Shown here one piece after another: positions 1 to 10,137 of a stretch of 64,000 nucleotides of DNA. The notes beneath the pieces are model-generated. The model worked only from the letters and a program-made list of their open reading frames with translations. It ran no database searches and was not told where the DNA came from. A program made the position numbers and the translations under genes. This DNA is from Polyangiaceae bacterium (GTDB lineage: Bacteria; Myxococcota_A; Polyangia; Polyangiales; Polyangiaceae): positions 35,052-99,051 of the forward strand of contig JADLAB010000265.1 of NCBI GenBank assembly GCA_020848455.1, given 5' to 3'. The first letter of the stretch is position 1; each line of letters starts with the position of its first letter.

Positions 1-392
1 ATCCCGCCGCCGTAGGGTGACGGAGGCTGGGCGCCGTAGCCCCCGGGCGCCGGAGCTGCCGGGGGCGGCGGGGCGCCGTACGCGGGCTGGGGCGCCGGCG
101 GGGCGCCGTAGCCGCCGGGTGCTGGAGGTGCGGGAGGCGCACCGTAGCCGCCGGGCGCCGGAGGTGCCGGCGGAGCGCCGTAGCCACCGGGGGCCGGGGG
201 TGCCGGCGGAGCCGGCGGAGCCGGCGGCGCGCCGTAGGGCGCCGCGGGCGGCCCGCCCGGAGGCACCGCGCCCTGCCCCATCAACATCGTGCCCTTGAAC
301 TTCGGCGTAGCCGCACCGGCGACATTGAAGCCGCACTTCACGCACGCGGCCACGGTGTCGACATTCTGCGTGCCACAGTTGGGACAGAACAC
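1..392 (-). CDS. zinc-ribbon protein with Gly/Pro/Tyr-rich repeat tail (3' end cut by window edge)
   Basis: Reading leftward from a GTG at 392, preceded by a strong GAGGAGGTG ribosome-binding site, the protein opens with a four-cysteine zinc ribbon: Cys3, Cys6, Cys17 and Cys20 in two CxxC knuckles. After about residue 45 it becomes a low-complexity tail built from copies of PGGYGAPPAP. No stop is reached before base 1, so the C-terminus is missing. Zinc ribbons with this kind of tail are common in myxobacterial envelope or membrane proteins, often with transmembrane helices further on, but none is visible in this part. The start is well supported because the zinc knuckle begins right after it. 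Function is unknown; a regulatory or scaffold role is only a guess. Confidence 0.75.
   Translation of the reverse strand, partial: MFCPNCGTQNVDTVAACVKCGFNVAGAATPKFKGTMLMGQGAVPPGGPPAAPYGAPPAPPAPPAPPAPGGYGAPPAPPAPGGYGAPPAPPAPGGYGAPPAPQPAYGAPPPPAAPAPGGYGAQPPSPYGGG
28..245 (-). repeat. in-frame repeats encoding PGGYGAPPAP
   Basis: Several imperfect repeats of roughly 30-45 bp encode Pro-Gly-Gly-Tyr-Gly-Ala-Pro-Pro blocks separated by Pro/Ala spacers. They form the tail of the zinc-ribbon protein. Copies differ mainly in the length of the Pro-Ala spacer. Confidence 0.75.
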
Positions 393-896
393 CAGTCACC
401 TCCTCATGAGCCCGTGAACGCAGCCCGCGCGCGGGACGCGTGGGGAAGAGAGCGCCCTGAACCGGACCGGCTCAGCAGCGCTCGCTCGTGGCCTTCCCCG
501 CTGGCCGGCCTCCCGGCGCCCCGAGGGCGCCGAGCGGCTGAACGTTCGCACCCCGCCGAGCGCGAGGTGGGCGCAGCGTACTCAAACGTGGCGCCGGACC
601 TCAAGCGAAAGCCGCGGGCGTGGCGCGGCGCGGCCAAAAAAAACCGCCGTGGTGCCACGACTTGCGCGCACGGCGCCGCATGCGCGGCGACGGTGGTCCG
701 GCCTTGACAGCGTCGGTGCACGGTTACTAGCGTCGCGGCGCTCTCATGCTCCGCCGCAGCTCCGGCCGCGTGCCCGGAGCCGGGGCGAGCGCTCGTCTCT
801 CCAGGACCGGCCTCGGCCGCCGAGAGCCTCCACCACCTGCAGGTCGCCTCGCGCTGCGGCGCGAGCCCCACCCCCACGAACGATGCCGAGCGACCG
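393..896. other. 504-bp non-coding stretch upstream of nuoE
   Basis: This lies between two divergent genes. I see no convincing gene: its open frames lack ribosome-binding sites and recognisable motifs. It holds a perfect GGCGCC-N5-GGCGCC hairpin (515-531), an A8 run near 636 and one promoter-like pair at 704-733, listed separately. The remainder shows nothing I can interpret. Confidence 0.5.
704..733 (+). promoter_or_regulatory. candidate sigma-70-type promoter for the nuo operon
   Basis: A perfect TTGACA at 704-709 is followed after 18 bp by TAGCGT at 728-733; an alternative -10, TACTAG at 725-730, has a 15-bp spacer. It points toward nuoE and would give a leader of about 155 nt. The -35 match is perfect but the -10 is weak, so this remains a prediction. 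Confidence 0.4.
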
Positions 897-1376
897 ATGA
901 CCTTCGCCCTGACCCCGGAGCGCCAGCAAGAGCTCGCGCGGATCGTCGCCCGCTACCCGAACAAGCAAGCCGCGTGCATCCCCGTGCTCCACCTCTGCCA
1001 GGAGCAGCACGGCTGGATCAGCGACGAGGTCACGAGGTTCGTCGCCGACACGCTCGGCATGCCCGCGGCCCAAGTCGTGGGCGTCGTGACGTTCTACTCG
1101 ATCTTCAACCAGCAGCCGGTGGGGCGGCACCAGGTCTGGGTGTGTCGGACGCTCTCGTGCGCCCTGCGCGGTGCCGAGGGGCTGCTCCACCAGTGCGAGA
1201 AGCACCTCGGGATCCACGCCGGCCAGACGACGCCCGACGGCGCGATCACGCTGCGCACGGCCGAGTGCCTCGCCTCGTGCGGGACGGCGCCCGTCATGCA
1301 GGTCGACAAGACGTACCACGAGAACCTCACGCCCGAGCGCGCCCGCGAGATCCTCGACGGGCTGCGGAGCCGCTAA
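897..1376 (+). CDS. nuoE: NADH-quinone oxidoreductase subunit E (complex I, 24-kDa [2Fe-2S] subunit)
   Basis: NuoE is part of the peripheral NADH-oxidising arm of complex I and carries the N1a [2Fe-2S] cluster in a thioredoxin-like fold. At 159 residues the length is typical. The four cluster ligands are visible as Cys83-x4-Cys88 and Cys124-x3-Cys128, and the N-terminal helical part contains the usual VVTFYSIF block. It is the first gene of a rightward operon, 21 bp ahead of nuoF. The ATG at 897 fits the family start, though no strong ribosome-binding site precedes it. NuoE-like subunits also occur in NAD-dependent formate dehydrogenases and hydrogenases, but the downstream nuoJ-N genes make complex I the clear assignment. 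Confidence 0.95.
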   Translation: MTFALTPERQQELARIVARYPNKQAACIPVLHLCQEQHGWISDEVTRFVADTLGMPAAQVVGVVTFYSIFNQQPVGRHQVWVCRTLSCALRGAEGLLHQCEKHLGIHAGQTTPDGAITLRTAECLASCGTAPVMQVDKTYHENLTPERAREILDGLRSR

Positions 1377-1397
1377 CCCACTCCCGCACCGCACACC

Positions 1398-2750
<1,353 letters not shown>

Positions 2751-2787
2751 TCGCGGAAGATCGCGGAGTCGCGCGGTAGGTCAAGCG

Positions 2788-3420
2788 ATGGGCAAATTCG
2801 AAATAGCTCTGTTCGCGTTGTGCGCAGCCATCGGCATCGCCGGTGCGCTCGTGACGGTCGGCGCACGCCGGCCGATCCGGAGTGCGCTCGGGCTGCTCGC
2901 CACCATCCTCGGCGTGGCCGGCTGCTACCTCCTGCTCGAGGCGCAGTTCCTCGCGGCCATCCAGCTCATCGTCTACGCGGGCGCGGTCGTCGTGCTCTTC
3001 ATCTTCGTGGTGATGCTGCTCGGCTCCGCCTCCACCTCGCCGCGCGACGCGAAGAGCGCCATCCCGCGCTACATCGGCGCCGGGCTGTTCCTCGCGGGCA
3101 GCAGCGCCGCGCTCCTGCTCATCCTGCGCGTCGGCACCAAGGTCGAAGCGCTGCTGCCACCGGCGCCCGCCGGGTTCGGCTCGGTCGAGGGCGTGGGCGG
3201 CGAGCTGTTCACGCGCTACGTCGTGCCCTTCGAGCTGGCGGGCGCGCTGCTCATCGTCGCCGTCATCGGCGCGATGGCGGTGGCGCGCGGCAAGCAGCCC
3301 GATCCGACGCTGCGGCCCGCCGCCGATGCTGCGGGCGCGGCGCCGCCCGGCGCGAGCGAGCACGGCGCGACGGAGCCCGCCCCGGGCGGCAAGGCCGCCG
3401 AGCCCCACGGAGGAGCGTGA
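2788..3420 (+). CDS. nuoJ: NADH-quinone oxidoreductase subunit J
   Basis: NuoJ is a small membrane subunit of complex I that sits between the quinone site and the antiporter-like subunits; its third helix takes part in proton coupling. This copy has 210 residues and about five hydrophobic helices. It includes the conserved AIQLIVYAGAVVVLFIFVVM segment near residues 57-76, which contains the typical pi-bulge helix. The last 40 or so residues are a Pro/Ala/Gly-rich tail absent from most homologues, a trait shared with NuoM in this operon. Its stop overlaps the nuoK start (TGATG), indicating translational coupling. Confidence 0.94.
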   Translation: MGKFEIALFALCAAIGIAGALVTVGARRPIRSALGLLATILGVAGCYLLLEAQFLAAIQLIVYAGAVVVLFIFVVMLLGSASTSPRDAKSAIPRYIGAGLFLAGSSAALLLILRVGTKVEALLPPAPAGFGSVEGVGGELFTRYVVPFELAGALLIVAVIGAMAVARGKQPDPTLRPAADAAGAAPPGASEHGATEPAPGGKAAEPHGGA

Positions 3421-3731
3421 TGAGCGCGGTACCCGTCCCCTACTTCCTGGTCCTCGCGGCCGTCCTGTTCCTGATCGGCGCGGGTGGTTTCCTGCTGCGC
3501 CGCAACCTGCTCGTGCTGCTCATGAGCATCGAGCTCATGCTGAACGCGGTCAACCTGACCCTGGTCGCCTTCAACCGCCTGCACCCGCAGAGCCACGGCG
3601 GGCAGATCTTCGCGTTCTTCGTCGTGGCGGTGGCCGCGGCCGAGGCGGCGGTGGGTCTCGCCATCGTGCTCTCGTTCTTCCGCCTCCGGAACACGGTGCG
3701 CGCCGACGAAGCCAACACTTTGAAGAATTGA
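3420..3731 (+). CDS. nuoK: NADH-quinone oxidoreductase subunit K
   Basis: NuoK is an MrpC-like three-helix membrane subunit of complex I. The 103-residue length is standard. The conserved glutamates used in proton transfer are visible, one in the MSIELMLNAVNL helix and one in the VAAAEAAVGLAI helix. The ATG at 3420 overlaps the nuoJ stop and is preceded by a strong GGAGGAG site; a GTG one codon earlier is a possible alternative. A 55-bp gap separates it from nuoL. Confidence 0.95.
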   Translation: MSAVPVPYFLVLAAVLFLIGAGGFLLRRNLLVLLMSIELMLNAVNLTLVAFNRLHPQSHGGQIFAFFVVAVAAAEAAVGLAIVLSFFRLRNTVRADEANTLKN

Positions 3732-3786
3732 ACGCCAGCCGCGTAGCGCACCGGCCACGGGCGGTGCGACGCGGGTCGAGCCCAAG

Positions 3787-6453
3787 ATGTTGTCAACCAT
3801 CAAGCAGCAGTTCCCGGCGACCAACTTCGCCCTGCTCGCCCTCATCCTGCTCATGCCGGCGCTCGGCGCGCTCATCAACGGGCTGTTCGGCAAGCGCATG
3901 GGCAAGGACGCGGTGCGACTCACCGCGCTGGCGAGCATCGGCGGCTCCTTCCTCGCGAGCCTCGTCACCTTCATCGTGGTGGCGAGCGAGCCAGGCAGCC
4001 GTGTCGCCTGGACGGCGTGGCGCTGGTTCTCGGTGACGGGCCGCATGCGGCAGGACGTCGGCATCGACCTCGCCTTCAGCGCGGACGGCCTGTCGGCGAC
4101 GATGCTGCTCATCGTCACGGGCGTCGGCTTCCTCATCCACCTGTACTCGACCGGGTACATGGCGAAGGACAAGGGCTTCCACCGCTTCTTCGCCTATCTG
4201 AACCTGTTCATCTTCGCGATGTTGACGCTGGTGCTCGGCGACAACATGGCGGTCATGTTCATCGGCTGGGAGGGCGTGGGCCTGGCGAGCTACCTGCTCA
4301 TCGGCTTCTGGTACGAGGACGAGAAGAAGGCAGCCGCCGGCAAGAAGGCCTTCATCGTCAACCGCATCGGCGACTTCGGGCTCATCATGGCGATGGTGCT
4401 GCTCGTCTGGTACTCGGGCTCGCTGCGCTTCGAGGACATGCAGCAGCGCTCGAGCGGCCTGCTCACGCAGGTCACGCTGTGGCCCGTCACCGACCTCCAC
4501 CAGACGATCATGCCCCACTGGCTGGCGAGCGCGCTCACGCCCGCCAGCCCCTGGCGCGTCTCGGCAGCGACGCTGATCGGCATCTTCCTGTTCCTCGGCT
4601 GCGCGGGCAAGAGTGCGCAGATCCCCCTCTACGTGTGGCTCCCCGACGCCATGGCGGGCCCGACCCCCGTCTCGGCGCTCATCCACGCCGCGACCATGGT
4701 CACGGCCGGCGTCTACCTCGTGGCGCGCACGTCGTTCGTGTTCGTGCTGTCGCCTGCGGCGCTCACCATCGTGCAGACGACGGGCGCGCTGACGGCCCTG
4801 TTCGCGGCCAGCATCGCCTTTGCGCAGACGGATCTGAAGAAGGTGCTCGCCTACTCCACGGTGAGCCAGCTCGGCTTCATGTTCATCGGCGTCGGCTCGG
4901 GCGCCTTCGGCGCCGGCATGTTCCACGTCATCACGCACGCCTTCTTCAAGGGCTGCCTCTTCCTCTGCGCCGGCAGCGTGATCCATGCGATGCACCACCG
5001 CATCCACGACGACGTCGCGTCGCAGGACATGCGCAACATGGGCGGGCTGCGGCGCTACCTGCCGCTCACCCACGCGACCTTCCTCCTGTCGTGCATCGCG
5101 ATCGCGGGCATTCCGCCGCTGGCCGGCTTCTGGTCGAAGGACGAGATCCTGTTCCGCGCGTTCGCGAGCCACATCGCGCCCGCGAGCGCGGCCGTGTGGG
5201 TGCCGCCCGCGTGGTGGGGCAAGATGATCTTCTTCGTGGGCCTCACGGCGGCCGTGTGCACCGCGTTCTACATGTTCCGCGCCTACTTCCTCACCTTCTG
5301 GGGCGAGTTCCGCGGCTGGCGCGTGGTGGCGAACTTCCGCCCGAAGAAGCACGGCGGCCACGGCCACGGCGCGGGCGCGCTCGCCGGACCTCCGCCGCAC
5401 GAGTCGCCAGGCGTCATGACGGTGCCGCTCGTCATCCTGGCCGGTCTCGCGGTCGTCGGCGGCTTCCTCTACGCCGAGCCCATCCACGTCGCGCCGCTCG
5501 CCCACGTGCTCGAGCCGGTGTTCCAGAAGGCGAGCCAGAGCGTGATCGTCCCCGAGGCGGCGCACGGCCTGGTCTGGCCGCTCATGGGCGCGGGCGTGCT
5601 CGCGGGCGTCGTCGGCGTCGCCGCGGCCTACTACGTCTACCAGGTGCGCGGCGGAGCGCCGGCGCGGGCGTTCGCGACGAGCACCGGGTGGTTCTACCGG
5701 CTGGTGCGCGACAAGTGGCGCATCGACGAGCTCTACCAGCACACCATCGTCGCGGCCACGCACGCCGTCGCCGAGACCGCGGCCGCGTTCGACCGCTGGG
5801 TCATCGACGGCATCATCGCGCGGCTCACGGCGGGGACCGTCGCCCTCGGGGGAGCCCTGCTGCGCGCCGCGCACACGGGCCGGGTGCAGGTGTACGCCGC
5901 CAGCATGGTGGCGGGCGTCGTCGGCGTGGGCTGGTTCCTGGTGCGTCCGCACGCGGACGCGCTCGTCGACACGAGCGGCCTGCGCTCGAGCGGCCGCGTG
6001 TCGCTCACCGCCGCGAGCGGTCACGGCTACAGCTACCGCTGGCGGACGCAGGACGACGACGAGAGCGTCGCCTACGGCAACGACAAGAGCTACGCCGTCG
6101 ATCTCGAGCTCTGCGAGAAGCGCACCGTCTTCCTGGGCGTGAAGAACGCATTCAACCAGGCGGCGGAGCGCAAGTACGACCTGTGCCGCGACGCCAACGT
6201 GCCGCGCGCACCGGGCAGCCAGGAGGCGGCCGCGTGCTGCTCGCTCGACGACGCCGGGCGCGAGACCGCCCGCGAGTGGGTGCGCTCCAAGCTGAAGGAG
6301 CTCGACGACACGCAGAAGCGCCTCGAGGAGACGAAGCGCGCGCCCGAGGGCCTGTTGAAGTCGCTCGAGCAGCGCGGCATCAAGGTCGAGCAGCTACCGG
6401 GCCCACCGCCAGCGCCGCAGCCACCCTCGCAGGGTCCGGGAGGTAGGCCATGA
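3787..6453 (+). CDS. nuoL: NADH-quinone oxidoreductase subunit L with an unusual C-terminal soluble extension
   Basis: NuoL is the distal proton-pumping, antiporter-like subunit of complex I. The core carries the family hallmarks, including KSAQIPLYVWLPDAM and GPTPVSALIHAATMVTAGVY, and the long lateral-helix region near residues 620-700. At 888 residues it is much longer than the usual 600-700. After the last hydrophobic helix (about residues 707-724) come roughly 165 soluble residues. The first part looks like a beta-sandwich (SLTAASGHGYSYRW, with four or more cysteines). The second part is a charged, probably coiled helix followed by a Pro-rich end. The stop overlaps the nuoM start by 4 bp, so the extension is part of the gene and not a missed stop. 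Its role is unknown. Confidence 0.94.
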   Translation: MLSTIKQQFPATNFALLALILLMPALGALINGLFGKRMGKDAVRLTALASIGGSFLASLVTFIVVASEPGSRVAWTAWRWFSVTGRMRQDVGIDLAFSADGLSATMLLIVTGVGFLIHLYSTGYMAKDKGFHRFFAYLNLFIFAMLTLVLGDNMAVMFIGWEGVGLASYLLIGFWYEDEKKAAAGKKAFIVNRIGDFGLIMAMVLLVWYSGSLRFEDMQQRSSGLLTQVTLWPVTDLHQTIMPHWLASALTPASPWRVSAATLIGIFLFLGCAGKSAQIPLYVWLPDAMAGPTPVSALIHAATMVTAGVYLVARTSFVFVLSPAALTIVQTTGALTALFAASIAFAQTDLKKVLAYSTVSQLGFMFIGVGSGAFGAGMFHVITHAFFKGCLFLCAGSVIHAMHHRIHDDVASQDMRNMGGLRRYLPLTHATFLLSCIAIAGIPPLAGFWSKDEILFRAFASHIAPASAAVWVPPAWWGKMIFFVGLTAAVCTAFYMFRAYFLTFWGEFRGWRVVANFRPKKHGGHGHGAGALAGPPPHESPGVMTVPLVILAGLAVVGGFLYAEPIHVAPLAHVLEPVFQKASQSVIVPEAAHGLVWPLMGAGVLAGVVGVAAAYYVYQVRGGAPARAFATSTGWFYRLVRDKWRIDELYQHTIVAATHAVAETAAAFDRWVIDGIIARLTAGTVALGGALLRAAHTGRVQVYAASMVAGVVGVGWFLVRPHADALVDTSGLRSSGRVSLTAASGHGYSYRWRTQDDDESVAYGNDKSYAVDLELCEKRTVFLGVKNAFNQAAERKYDLCRDANVPRAPGSQEAAACCSLDDAGRETAREWVRSKLKELDDTQKRLEETKRAPEGLLKSLEQRGIKVEQLPGPPPAPQPPSQGPGGRP

Positions 6454-8585
6454 ACCTCGCCGCGCTCATCCAGTTCTGGCCCGCGGTCGTCGCGGGCATC
6501 GTCGGGGCATCCATCCCGCGCCAGGCGAAGGTCCGCCACCGCCTCGGCCTGGCCTGCGTCGCGGCCTTCGCCGTGCTCACGGTGATGTGGCTGTGGCCCG
6601 ACGCGGACGCCGCCAAGGAGGCGACCGACAAGGCCGCCGGCGAGTGGCCCTACCTGCTCGATCTGCTCGTCGGCCTGCCGATCTTCGGCGCCGTCGTGAT
6701 CCTGTTCCTGCCCCGGCAGATGCTGAGCACGCTGCGCGCCTTCACCTACGGCATCTTCGGCGTGAGCTTCCTCGCCTCTTTGTGGCTGCTGCGCGTGCCG
6801 ATGACCGAGGGCTGGCACTTCGTGCACACGAAGGACTGGATTCCCTCGGCCGGCATCCGCTGGCACGTCGCGGTCGACGGCATGAGCGTGTGGCTCGTCG
6901 TGCTCACGACCTTCACGACGCCCATCGCGGCCTTCGCGTCGTTCGGCTCGGTCAAGACGCGGGTCAAGGAGCTGTGCGTGTCGTTCCTGCTCATGCAGGG
7001 CGCCATGCTGGGCGCCTTCGTGGCGCTCGACATGTTCCAGTTCTACGTGTTCTGGGAGCTGATGCTGGTGCCGATGTTCCTCATGATCGGCATCTGGGGA
7101 GGCGTCGAGAAGATCAAGGCCTCGGTGAAGTTCTTCCTCTTCACCATGGCCGGCTCGGTGCTGATGCTCGCGGCGCTGCTCTACCTCGTGTGGACGCACC
7201 ACGAGCTCACCGGGGTGTGGTCCTGGGACTACCTCGACCTCGTGCGCGTGGTGCTGCGCGGCGACTCGACCCTCTCGTTCCACCCGCAGATGCTCGGCTT
7301 CCTCGGGCTATCGCTCGCCTTCTTCATCAAGGTGCCGATGTTCCCGTTCCACACGTGGTTGCCCGACGCCCACGTGCAGGCGCCGACGGGCGGCTCGGTG
7401 GTGCTGGCCGCCATCATGCTGAAGCTCGGCACGTACGCGTACATGCGCTTCTCGATGCAGCTCTTCCCGGGGCCGGCGCACTCCATGGCGGCCACGCTCG
7501 CGGGGGTCGCGATCATGGGCGGCATCATCTACGGCGCCTTCTGCGCGTGGAAGCAGGGCGACATCAAGCGCCTGGTCGCCTACTCGTCGGTGGCGCACCT
7601 CGGCTTCGTGATGCTGGGCCTGTTCGGCGCGACGACCGGCGGCATGCAGGGCGCCATCCTGCAGATGGTGAACCACGGCATCGCGACGGGCGCGCTCTTC
7701 ATGCTGGTCGGCGTCATCTACGACCGCCGCCACACGCGCGAGCTGTCGGAGTTCGGCGGGCTCGCCAAGGTCATGCCCGTCTACGCCACGCTGTTCATCA
7801 TCGTGACCATGGCGTCGATCGGCGTGCCGGGCACGAACGGCTTCGTGGGCGAGTTCATGATCATCGCGGGCACCTTCGTGTCGGAGCCGCTCTCGCAGCT
7901 CGCCGGGCTGCAGGCCTTCGGCGCGGCCCTCGGGGTCATCTTCGCGGCCGTGTACATGCTGGGCGCCGTCCAGAAGATGTTCTTCGGTCCGCTCACGAAC
8001 CCGAAGAACAAGCACCTGTCCGACATCTCGCCGCGCGAAGCAGTCGCCCTGTCGCCGTTCATCGTCATGATCTTCGTGATCGGTCTCTTCCCGAGCCTGT
8101 TCCTCGACCGCATGAAGCCCGCGGTCGACATGAACCGCGAGCTGTTCAAGGAGTCGGGCGGGCAAGCGCTGCGCTTCGCCAAGCGGGCCGACGGGTCCCT
8201 GCTCGACGAGTCGCACTTCCCGCCGGCCTTCCTCGCGGGCTCGCTCGTCAAGGATCTCGCCGCGCGCGCGGCCGCCGACAAGGCGCAGGCGGTCGAGACG
8301 GCGCCGGCCCCGTCGCCCGCTCCCGCACCGACGCCGGCGCCCACGCCGAACGTGCAGCGCCTCCCGGCACCGACCGCGGCGCCACCGACCGCGAGCGCCT
8401 CGGTCGCCATACCGCCCGCGGGCGCCTCCGGCTCCGCCGCCGCGGCGCCACCGACCGCGAGCGCGGCCGTGCCGCCCGGCGGTCCGGGCAAGGCCCCCGG
8501 TCAGCCCCCACCGCCACCCGTCAGTCCCAAGGCACCCCCGGCCGAGCCCAAGGCACCCCCGGCGCCCCCCGGAGGTGCACCGTGA
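6450..8585 (+). CDS. nuoM: NADH-quinone oxidoreductase subunit M with Pro/Ala-rich tail
   Basis: NuoM is an antiporter-like proton-pumping membrane subunit of complex I. Family motifs are clear: FYVFWELMLVPMFLMIG with the key glutamate, FFIKVPMFPFHTWLPDAH, and APTGGSVVLAAIMLKLGTYAYMR within one contiguous region. The membrane core ends near residue 570. It is followed by a roughly 40-residue charged segment and then about 100 residues of Pro/Ala/Thr-rich sequence, giving 711 residues against the usual 500-550. The start overlaps nuoL by 4 bp and has a strong GGGAGGT site. The end overlaps nuoN at TGATG. Confidence 0.95.
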   Translation: MNLAALIQFWPAVVAGIVGASIPRQAKVRHRLGLACVAAFAVLTVMWLWPDADAAKEATDKAAGEWPYLLDLLVGLPIFGAVVILFLPRQMLSTLRAFTYGIFGVSFLASLWLLRVPMTEGWHFVHTKDWIPSAGIRWHVAVDGMSVWLVVLTTFTTPIAAFASFGSVKTRVKELCVSFLLMQGAMLGAFVALDMFQFYVFWELMLVPMFLMIGIWGGVEKIKASVKFFLFTMAGSVLMLAALLYLVWTHHELTGVWSWDYLDLVRVVLRGDSTLSFHPQMLGFLGLSLAFFIKVPMFPFHTWLPDAHVQAPTGGSVVLAAIMLKLGTYAYMRFSMQLFPGPAHSMAATLAGVAIMGGIIYGAFCAWKQGDIKRLVAYSSVAHLGFVMLGLFGATTGGMQGAILQMVNHGIATGALFMLVGVIYDRRHTRELSEFGGLAKVMPVYATLFIIVTMASIGVPGTNGFVGEFMIIAGTFVSEPLSQLAGLQAFGAALGVIFAAVYMLGAVQKMFFGPLTNPKNKHLSDISPREAVALSPFIVMIFVIGLFPSLFLDRMKPAVDMNRELFKESGGQALRFAKRADGSLLDESHFPPAFLAGSLVKDLAARAAADKAQAVETAPAPSPAPAPTPAPTPNVQRLPAPTAAPPTASASVAIPPAGASGSAAAAPPTASAAVPPGGPGKAPGQPPPPPVSPKAPPAEPKAPPAPPGGAP

Positions 8586-10093
8586 TGAGCTCGTTCCTCG
8601 TGGCCCTCGCTCCGCTGCTCGTCGTCGGGCTCGGCGGCCTGCTCCTCATGCTCGGCGAGGCCTTTGCCCACCGCGAGCGAGGCGGCAGCGGTCCCTCGGC
8701 CGACCTCGCCATCGGCAGCTTCGTGACGCTGGCGGCCGGAGCCGTCGTGGCCTTCTCGCTGTGGCTCGTCGGGCCCGAGAACCTCGGCGGCGCGGCCGGG
8801 GTCGCGCCCTTCCTCATCGTCGACCGCTTCACGCTGTTCTTCGACATCGTGCTCTGCGTCGGCGGCGCGCTCGCGGCCCTGCTCGCGGGCGGCTACCTGC
8901 CCGAGCACAAGCTCGACCGCGGCGAGTTCTACCCGCTGCTCATCTTCTCGACCCTCGGCGCCATGGTGCTCGCGAGCGCGGGTGATCTGCTGAGCCTGTT
9001 CATCGGGCTCGAGACCATGTCGCTCGGCGTCTACGCCCTCGTCGGCTTCCGCCGCGGCTCGGCCCGGAGCGCCGAGGGAGCGGTGAAGTACTTCCTGCTC
9101 GGCTCCTTCGCGGCCGCGCTCCTGCTCTACGGCGGCGCGATGCTCTACGGCGCCACCGGGCACACGGACCTCGCGGGCATCGGGGCGGCACTGCGCGGCG
9201 GGACGCTGACCGGCGCCGACTACGGTCTCGCGATCGTGGCGATGGTGCTGGTGCTCGCGGGGCTCGCCTTCAAGGTGAGCGCCGTGCCGTTCCACATGTG
9301 GACGCCGGATGCGTACGAGGGCGCCCCGACGCCGGCGACGAGCTTCATGGCGGTGGCGGTCAAGAGCGCGGCCTTCGCGACGCTGCTGCGCGTGCTCGTG
9401 TCCGCCTTCGGCGACCCGGCCTCGATGTCGTGGGGCACGGGCTGGCCGCCGGTCGTGGCACTGCTCGCCGTGATGACCATGACCGTCGCGAATCTCGTCG
9501 CGGGGCGGCAGGAGTCGGTCAAGCGCATGCTCGCGTACTCGAGCATCGCCCACGCCGGCTACCTGCTCGTGGCCGTGGTCGCGCTCATGACCCAGCCCGG
9601 GATCGCGCAGGGCAGCATCCTCTTCTACTTGCTCGCCTACACGGTCTCGACCGCGGGGGCCTTCGGCGCCCTCATCCTCTGCGGCAGCCGCGGCAAGGAG
9701 GCCGTGAGCTACGAGGATCTCGCGGGCATCGGCCACCGGCACCCGGTCGCGGCCGCGGCCTTCGCGCTCTTCCTCCTGTCGCTCACGGGCGTGCCGCCCA
9801 CGGCCGGCTTCTTCGCGAAGCTCTACGTGGTGCGCGCCGCCATCGGCGGCGGGTTCCTGCCGCTCGCCATTCTCCTGCTCCTGAACAGCGTCGTGGCCGC
9901 CTATTACTACCTGCGCGTGCTCGTCTACATGTACATGCGCGAGCCGGCGCCGGGAGCTCCGGTCGCCGTGCCGATGCGCTCGGGCTACGTCACCGCGGCG
10001 CTCCTCATCTGCGCGGCGGGCGTGATGCTGCTCGGCCTGTGGCCGACCCGCTCGCTCGAGCTCGCCATCGACGCGGCGCTCGCGGCGCGGTGA
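8585..10093 (+). CDS. nuoN: NADH-quinone oxidoreductase subunit N
   Basis: NuoN is the third antiporter-like proton-pumping subunit of complex I. The 502-residue length is normal and there is no added tail. Recognisable segments are FIGLETMSLGVYALVGF with its essential glutamate, AVPFHMWTPDAYEGAPTPAT, and the VKRMLAYSSIAHAGYLL helix. The ATG at 8585 overlaps the nuoM stop and follows a GGAGGTG site. It is the last nuo gene here; a lipoprotein gene follows after 44 bp in the same direction. Confidence 0.96.
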   Translation: MSSFLVALAPLLVVGLGGLLLMLGEAFAHRERGGSGPSADLAIGSFVTLAAGAVVAFSLWLVGPENLGGAAGVAPFLIVDRFTLFFDIVLCVGGALAALLAGGYLPEHKLDRGEFYPLLIFSTLGAMVLASAGDLLSLFIGLETMSLGVYALVGFRRGSARSAEGAVKYFLLGSFAAALLLYGGAMLYGATGHTDLAGIGAALRGGTLTGADYGLAIVAMVLVLAGLAFKVSAVPFHMWTPDAYEGAPTPATSFMAVAVKSAAFATLLRVLVSAFGDPASMSWGTGWPPVVALLAVMTMTVANLVAGRQESVKRMLAYSSIAHAGYLLVAVVALMTQPGIAQGSILFYLLAYTVSTAGAFGALILCGSRGKEAVSYEDLAGIGHRHPVAAAAFALFLLSLTGVPPTAGFFAKLYVVRAAIGGGFLPLAILLLLNSVVAAYYYLRVLVYMYMREPAPGAPVAVPMRSGYVTAALLICAAGVMLLGLWPTRSLELAIDAALAAR

Positions 10094-10137
10094 GCGTGGC
10101 CAAGCGCGCCGCGCCGCGCTATCGCTCGGGAGCACGC

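Noticed and set aside
414..707. Small rightward frame upstream of nuoE
   Set aside because: There is no ribosome-binding site and no motif, and the Arg/Ala-rich composition is typical of non-coding GC-rich sequence. The stretch better fits a regulatory spacer.
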